Source: Halodurantibacterium flavum (lineage in GTDB: Bacteria; Pseudomonadota; Alphaproteobacteria; Rhodobacterales; Rhodobacteraceae). From it: DNA of 64,000 nt. Made by a program: the position numbers and the translations under genes. Position 1 is the first letter of the stretch. Each line of letters begins with the position of its first letter. A model generated the notes under the pieces. That model did no database searches, was not told the origin of the DNA, and saw nothing but the letters and a program-made list of their open reading frames with translations. Shown here one piece after another: positions 59,959-64,000 of this stretch. The stretch is from assembly GCF_042681825.1 (NCBI RefSeq), contig NZ_JBHUGH010000002.1, positions 310,001 through 374,000 of the forward strand, given 5' to 3'.

Positions 59959-59982
59959 CACCGCCCGATAGGAGGAAACGCC

Positions 59983-60960
59983 ATGGCCAGCCCGACAGCC
60001 CCCTTTTCACCCGGCGGCGCGGTTCCTGCCGGAACCGTCCCGCCCAGGGGCGCATCCGCCGCAGCGGCCCGCGACGGGTTCGAACGGGACTTCCGGATCC
60101 GCCGCCGCCGCGCGCGGCTTTACTGTGCGGCGGGCAGCGCCGTCTTTCTCGCGCTCTTCCTGCTCAGTTCGTGGCTCGGGGATTTCTTCAAGGTCACGCA
60201 GGTGACACTGGCCGATGGCAGCCGCGACTGGCGCTGGATCATCCCCGCGGGCCTGCCGCGCCTTGGGGAATACCTGTCCAAGATGGTCCCCGTCCTGCGC
60301 CCGGAAACGCTGGGCGCCGATCTGGCGGAATGGTTCTGGCGCTGGCGCGTCTGGGCCTGGCTGCTGCTGGAAACGGTGCTGATCGCCTTCATGGCGACGG
60401 TGCTGGGGGTGATCGGCGGGTTCCTTCTGTCCTTCCCGGCGGCGCGGAACCTGACGCCCAACGGCGCGGTGATGTGGCTTTGCCGCCGCTGGCTGGAGAT
60501 CGCCCGCACGGTGCCGGAACTGGTCTGGGCGCTGATCTTCGTCTTCTGCTTTTCGGTGGGTCCGATGGCGGGGGTGCTGGCCATCGGGCTGCACACGACC
60601 GGCGCGCTTGGCAAGCTGTATTCCGAGGCGAACGAGAACATCGACATGCGCGCCCTTGATGGCGTCAAGGCGGCGGGCGGCAGCTGGTTCGACCAGATCC
60701 GCTATGGCGCGGTGCCGCAGGTGCTGCCCAATGTGGTCAGCTATACCCTGCTGCGGTTCGAGATCAACGTCCGGTCCTCGTCCATCATCGGCTATGTGGG
60801 TGCGGGCGGGCTGGGCCAGGAATTCCGCACCGCCATGAGCTTGCAGGAATATACCGACCTCTCGGCGCTCTTCATCATCATCCTCATCACGGTGAGCTGC
60901 ATCGACTATGCCTCGGACGCGCTGCGCCACCGCATCATCGACGGAGAGGCCCGGTCATGA
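59983..60960 (+). CDS. phnE: Phosphonate ABC transporter permease 1
   Basis: The product has 325 residues from the ATG at 59983 (AGGAGG upstream). A long N-terminal tail precedes the first helix AGSAVFLALFLLSSWL. The PhnE EAA loop is DGVKAAGGSWFDQIRYGAVP, and the late segment INVRSSSIIGYVGAGGLGQE is diagnostic. It overlaps the second permease gene by four bases; two different PhnE chains form the channel. Confidence 0.9.
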   Translation: MASPTAPFSPGGAVPAGTVPPRGASAAAARDGFERDFRIRRRRARLYCAAGSAVFLALFLLSSWLGDFFKVTQVTLADGSRDWRWIIPAGLPRLGEYLSKMVPVLRPETLGADLAEWFWRWRVWAWLLLETVLIAFMATVLGVIGGFLLSFPAARNLTPNGAVMWLCRRWLEIARTVPELVWALIFVFCFSVGPMAGVLAIGLHTTGALGKLYSEANENIDMRALDGVKAAGGSWFDQIRYGAVPQVLPNVVSYTLLRFEINVRSSSIIGYVGAGGLGQEFRTAMSLQEYTDLSALFIIILITVSCIDYASDALRHRIIDGEARS

Positions 60961-61823
60961 CCGCATCCGCCCCCATATCCGCAGCGGAAATCGCCGCCGC
61001 CCGCGAAAAGGTCCCCCATGCGTTCCGCGTGCCCCCTGCGGTGCGGGCCCGGCGCTGGGTCGTCCGCGCGGTGCTGGCGGGGCTTTTCGTCTATTGCCTC
61101 GTCCTGTTCGACTTTTCGCCGGCCCGGATCGCGAACGGGCTGGCGCGGCTGGGCAATGTGCTCTCGTTCATGTTCCCGCCCCATGTCTGGGACAGCTGGC
61201 GCGACTTTTCCGAGGTGCTGAAGGGTCTGGGCGAAACGCTGTCGATGGCCTTTCTGGGCACGGTGCTGGGCGCGGTCGTGGCCTTTCCGCTGTCTTTCCT
61301 GGGGGCGCGCAACATCAACCGGCTGACATTCCTGCGGCTGGGGGTGCGCCGGGGCTATGACGTGATCCGCGCGGTGGAAACGCTGATCCTCGCGCTGATC
61401 TTCATCCGCGCCTTCGGGCTGGGGCCGCTGGCCGGTATCCTCGCCATTACGGTGAGCGAGGTGGGAACCTTTGCCAAGCTTTTCTCCGAGGCGATCGAGA
61501 ACAGTTCGGAACGGCCCGCCGACGGGGTGCGTGCGGCGGGCGGGTCGCGGCTGCAGGTGATCCGCTATGCGCTTTTGCCGCAGGTGAACCCGGTGATCCT
61601 GTCGGTCATCCTCTACAACTTCGAATCGAACGTCCGGTCGGGCACGATCCTTGGCATCGTCGGGGCGGGGGGCATCGGCTTCCTGCTCAGCGACCGCATC
61701 GCTGCCTATCGCTGGGACGAGGCCTGGTCGATCATCTTTCTTATCATCGTGATGGTCTATGTCGTGGACTGGCTTTCCGGCCTGATCCGCCAGCGGCTGA
61801 TCGGAACGGAGCCCCGCAAATGA
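60957..61823 (+). CDS. phnE: Phosphonate ABC transporter permease 2
   Basis: The product has 288 residues. Helices include VLAGLFVYCLVLFDF and TLSMAFLGTVLGAVVAFPLS. The EAA loop is DGVRAAGGSRLQVIRYALLP and the family end motif SNVRSGTILGIVGAGGIGFL is present. It pairs with the longer PhnE. Its stop overlaps the acyltransferase start. Confidence 0.9.
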   Translation: MTASAPISAAEIAAAREKVPHAFRVPPAVRARRWVVRAVLAGLFVYCLVLFDFSPARIANGLARLGNVLSFMFPPHVWDSWRDFSEVLKGLGETLSMAFLGTVLGAVVAFPLSFLGARNINRLTFLRLGVRRGYDVIRAVETLILALIFIRAFGLGPLAGILAITVSEVGTFAKLFSEAIENSSERPADGVRAAGGSRLQVIRYALLPQVNPVILSVILYNFESNVRSGTILGIVGAGGIGFLLSDRIAAYRWDEAWSIIFLIIVMVYVVDWLSGLIRQRLIGTEPRK

Positions 61824-62428
61824 AGCAACTGACGCCCGAACCCACCGTGCATGAAACCGCCGTCGTGGTGGATTGCACCCTGGGCCGGTTCACCGAGATC
61901 GCCGCCCATGTCACGATGCGAGAGGTCGCGTTCGGTGATTATTCCTACATCGTGCGGCACGGCAATGTCGTCTGGTCGACCATCGGCAAGTTCTGTTCCA
62001 TCGCCGAGGGTGCGCGCATCAATCCCGGCAACCACGCGACATGGCGGGCGAGCCAGCATCATTTCACCTATCGCGCCGCCCAGTACGGCCTTGGCGAGGA
62101 TGATGCGGATTTCTTTCAGTGGCGGCGCGATCACTGGGTGACGCTGGGCCATGATGTCTGGATCGGTCATGGCGTCACGGTCCTGCCCGGGGTGAGCATC
62201 GGCACCGGCGCCGTGGTCGGCGCGGGCGCGGTGGTCACGCGCGACGTGGACCCCTACACGATTGTCGCGGGCGTGCCCGCCCGCCCGATCCGCCGCCGCT
62301 TTACCGAGGCGCAGGCCGAGGCGCTGATGGACATCGCCTGGTGGGACTGGGATCACGACGCCCTGCGCGCGGCCTTGCAGGACATCCGCGACCTGCCGAT
62401 CGACGCCTTCATCGAACGCTATCGCTGA
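61820..62428 (+). CDS. Hexapeptide-repeat acyltransferase of phosphonate loci
   Basis: The product has 202 residues, a left-handed beta-helix enzyme of the xenobiotic/DapH-like group. Repeats are seen in GRFTEIAAHVTMREVAFGDY and HDVWIGHGVTVLPGVSIGTG. The segment TIGKFCSIAEGARINPGNHA with His is the acceptor-site region; related genes commonly lie in alphaproteobacterial phn operons, where an N-acetyltransferase step may modify aminoalkylphosphonates. The context makes an acetyltransferase on an imported amino-phosphonate the best guess. It overlaps phnE2 by four bases and ends the operon. Confidence 0.82.
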   Translation: MKQLTPEPTVHETAVVVDCTLGRFTEIAAHVTMREVAFGDYSYIVRHGNVVWSTIGKFCSIAEGARINPGNHATWRASQHHFTYRAAQYGLGEDDADFFQWRRDHWVTLGHDVWIGHGVTVLPGVSIGTGAVVGAGAVVTRDVDPYTIVAGVPARPIRRRFTEAQAEALMDIAWWDWDHDALRAALQDIRDLPIDAFIERYR

Positions 62429-62479
62429 GGCGGGGGCGCCCACACGGCGCCGGGGCGGGCGCCGTCATCAGGCGGCGTG

Positions 62480-63850
62480 TCAGACCCGCCCCAGCCGGTC
62501 CAGCAGCGCGGCGCCCGTGCGGATGCCCTGCAGGAAAAGGTCGACCCGCAGGTTCTCGTTCGGGGCGTGGTTCGCGCTGTCGGCATTGGCATAGGGCATC
62601 ACATAGGCCGGGACGCCGAGGATTTTGGTAAAGACGTAATCCGGCAGGCTGCCCCCCATCGACGGAAAGACCAGCGGCGCTTCGCCGCGCGCGGCCGTGA
62701 TCGCCTCGCGCAGGACCTCTCCCCAAGGATCGTCGAACGGGGTCTTTGACGGCAGCATCCCGCCCTGCGGGATCACCTCGACCCCCGGCGCGTGCCTTTC
62801 CACATGGGCGCGCAGGCAGGCCAGCACCTGATCGGGGGTCATCCCCTCGACCAGTCGGATGTCGCATTTCGCCACCGCCTCGCAGGGCAGCACCGATTTC
62901 GACCCCGGTCCGCCATAGCCGCCGTGCAGGCCGTTGATCGTCAGCGTCGGGTGAAACATCAGCCGGTCCCAGAACGGGCGGTCGTCCGGCGCGTCGAGCT
63001 GCGCGATCCCCATCTTTTCCATATAGGCGGGCAGGTCGAGCGGCAGCGCACGCGCCGCCGCGATCTCGGCCCCGGAGGGCGGGACGATCGGGTCATGCAG
63101 CCCCTCGATGGTGATGCGCCCGCCTTCGTCCTTCATCGAGGCGAGCAGATGCACCAGCGTCCAGACGGCGTTCGGCACCACGCCCCCGTAATTGCCGGAA
63201 TGGGTGTCGCGCACCGCCGTCCGGGCGCGAAGCTCAAAGGCGAACATCCCCCGCACCCCATGGGTCAGCGTCCCGCGCCCGGACTCGTGCAGCGGCCCGT
63301 CCGCCGTCACGACGAAATCGGCCCGCAGCCGGTCGCGGTGGGCGGCGATGAACTCGGCGATGCGGGGCGATCCGATTTCCTCCTCGCCCTCCAGCAGCAG
63401 GATCAGGTTGCAGGGCAGCGTGCCATGCACCGCCAGATGCGCCTCGATCGCCATGATCTGCGCGAAATGCTGGCCCTTGTTGTCGGCGATGCCGCGCCCA
63501 TAGATGCGCCCGTCGCGGATCGTCGGTTCAAAGGGCGGGCTGTCCCACAGGTCGAGCGGGTCAGCCGGTTGCACGTCGTAATGTCCGTAGAGCAGCACCG
63601 TCGGCTTCGCCGGATCGACCGTATAGCGGCCGACCACAAAGGGATGGCCCGCGCTTTCCACCGTTTCGACATCGAGCCCCAGACCGGCCAGCATCCTGAC
63701 GAGGCGTTCGGCCGCCTCGCGGATGCCGATATCATGGGCGCTGATCGAGGGGTGGCGGGCATAGTCGATCACGCGCGCCAGATATTCGTCATGCCGTGCC
63801 GCGATATGGTCGAAAACGGAGGTCAGGCGGTCGGCGGGGTCTGCGGTCAT
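62480..63850 (-). CDS. M20 family dipeptidase (zinc)
   Basis: The product has 456 residues from the ATG at 63850 (AAGGA seven bases upstream). Zinc-site motifs are complete: LLYGHYDVQPADP, IYGRGIADNKGQ, LLEGEEEIGSP and VTADGPLHESGRG, with the late ligand in DSANHAPNENLRVDLF. The dimerisation domain includes TINGLHGGYGGPGSKSVLPC. It resembles carnosinase/Cys-Gly dipeptidase proteins and cleaves dipeptides in the cytoplasm. It converges on the phn operon across 51 bases and is transcribed alone. Confidence 0.9.
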   Translation of the reverse strand: MTADPADRLTSVFDHIAARHDEYLARVIDYARHPSISAHDIGIREAAERLVRMLAGLGLDVETVESAGHPFVVGRYTVDPAKPTVLLYGHYDVQPADPLDLWDSPPFEPTIRDGRIYGRGIADNKGQHFAQIMAIEAHLAVHGTLPCNLILLLEGEEEIGSPRIAEFIAAHRDRLRADFVVTADGPLHESGRGTLTHGVRGMFAFELRARTAVRDTHSGNYGGVVPNAVWTLVHLLASMKDEGGRITIEGLHDPIVPPSGAEIAAARALPLDLPAYMEKMGIAQLDAPDDRPFWDRLMFHPTLTINGLHGGYGGPGSKSVLPCEAVAKCDIRLVEGMTPDQVLACLRAHVERHAPGVEVIPQGGMLPSKTPFDDPWGEVLREAITAARGEAPLVFPSMGGSLPDYVFTKILGVPAYVMPYANADSANHAPNENLRVDLFLQGIRTGAALLDRLGRV

Positions 63851-63928
63851 TCCGATATCCTTCTGGCTGGCGGGCCGAGCTTTGACCACATGCCGCCGGG
63901 GTTCAACCCGTGGCGGGGGGGAAGGGCC

Positions 63929-63945
63929 GGAGAATTTCCTTCTCC
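63929..63945. promoter_or_regulatory. Inverted repeat upstream of the M20 dipeptidase gene
   Basis: GGAGAA-TTTCC-TTCTCC (6-bp perfect arms, 5-base spacer) lies 79-95 bases before the dipeptidase start. It could be an operator or a leader hairpin. The remaining upstream sequence to 64000 is comparatively AT-rich, as expected for a promoter, but no clear -35/-10 pair can be chosen. Confidence 0.35.
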
Positions 63946-64000
63946 AAACACGATACAATCCGCCGAGATTTTTTCCTTGCTTAACACGACTTCTCCTGTC

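Noticed and set aside
63966..63978. T-run at 63970 as an intrinsic terminator
   Set aside because: No stable stem directly precedes the run.
1..64000. CRISPR arrays, tRNA or rRNA genes, insertion sequences
   Set aside because: No regularly spaced repeats, cloverleaf segments, transposase motifs or terminal inverted repeats were seen on reading through the window.

Overview
The window is GC-rich, almost entirely coding and packed with translationally coupled operons (many ATGA/GTGA overlaps). The families present (TRAP and ABC importers with their own GntR-FCD, LysR, ROK or Lrp regulators, the acdS/acdR pair, an alphaproteobacterial-style phn locus) suggest an alphaproteobacterium, most likely Rhodobacterales (Paracoccus/Rhodobacter relatives). 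There are no rRNA, tRNA, replication or housekeeping genes. It reads as an accessory catabolic region, perhaps a chromid, megaplasmid or chromosomal island, used to scavenge organic nitrogen and phosphorus.

Layout. (1) 1-7855: a partial M24 enzyme diverges from a GntR-led run (GntR, M20 amidohydrolase, class I amidotransferase, M24 enzyme, gamma-glutamyltransferase-like enzyme, D-2-hydroxyacid dehydrogenase). (2) 7900-15445: a LysR regulator diverges from a dipeptide-type ABC importer operon that also encodes a creatininase-family hydrolase and an RraA-family protein. (3) 15471-25996: 5-oxoprolinase subunit PxpA and a DapA-like aldolase diverge from a TRAP transporter followed by PxpB, PxpC, two GntR regulators, a dehydrogenase, an M24 enzyme and a VOC protein. 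(4) 26000-38402: a carbohydrate-type ABC operon with an argininosuccinate-lyase-like enzyme, a ROK kinase-like protein and NagB diverges from a ROK repressor, a large PIG-L deacetylase and an EamA exporter. (5) 38488-42479: an XRE-cupin regulator, an orphan family-5 binding protein, a GAF protein and an M24 metallopeptidase. (6) 42511-48094: a polyamine/opine-type ABC importer with an Fe(II)/2OG-type oxygenase and a GntR regulator, divergent from a nucleoside hydrolase (48278-49258). (7) 49313-51169: a ModE-like remnant, ACC deaminase acdS and its divergent Lrp regulator acdR. (8) 51472-62428: phnFGHIJKLM, then phnC, phnD, two phnE genes and an acyltransferase. (9) 62480-63850: an M20 dipeptidase.

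How the genes work together. Regions 1-3 look like import and hydrolysis of small amides, gamma-glutamyl compounds and pyroglutamate, with nitrogen release as the common theme. Region 4 predicts uptake of an N-acyl amino sugar linked to a C4 acid: deacetylation, fumarate-releasing cleavage, phosphorylation and deamination to fructose-6-phosphate. Region 7 turns ACC into 2-oxobutyrate and ammonia.

The most unusual object is the phn locus. It has the full C-P lyase gene order and keeps the key motifs of PhnI and PhnM, but its PhnJ has lost three of the four cysteines that hold the radical-SAM [4Fe-4S] cluster (C248 kept; S251, L272 and G278 at the other positions). This points either to an inactivated C-P lyase or to a PhnGHIJKLM-like machine with different, undescribed chemistry. 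A matched palindrome in front of phnF and phnC suggests that PhnF controls both halves.
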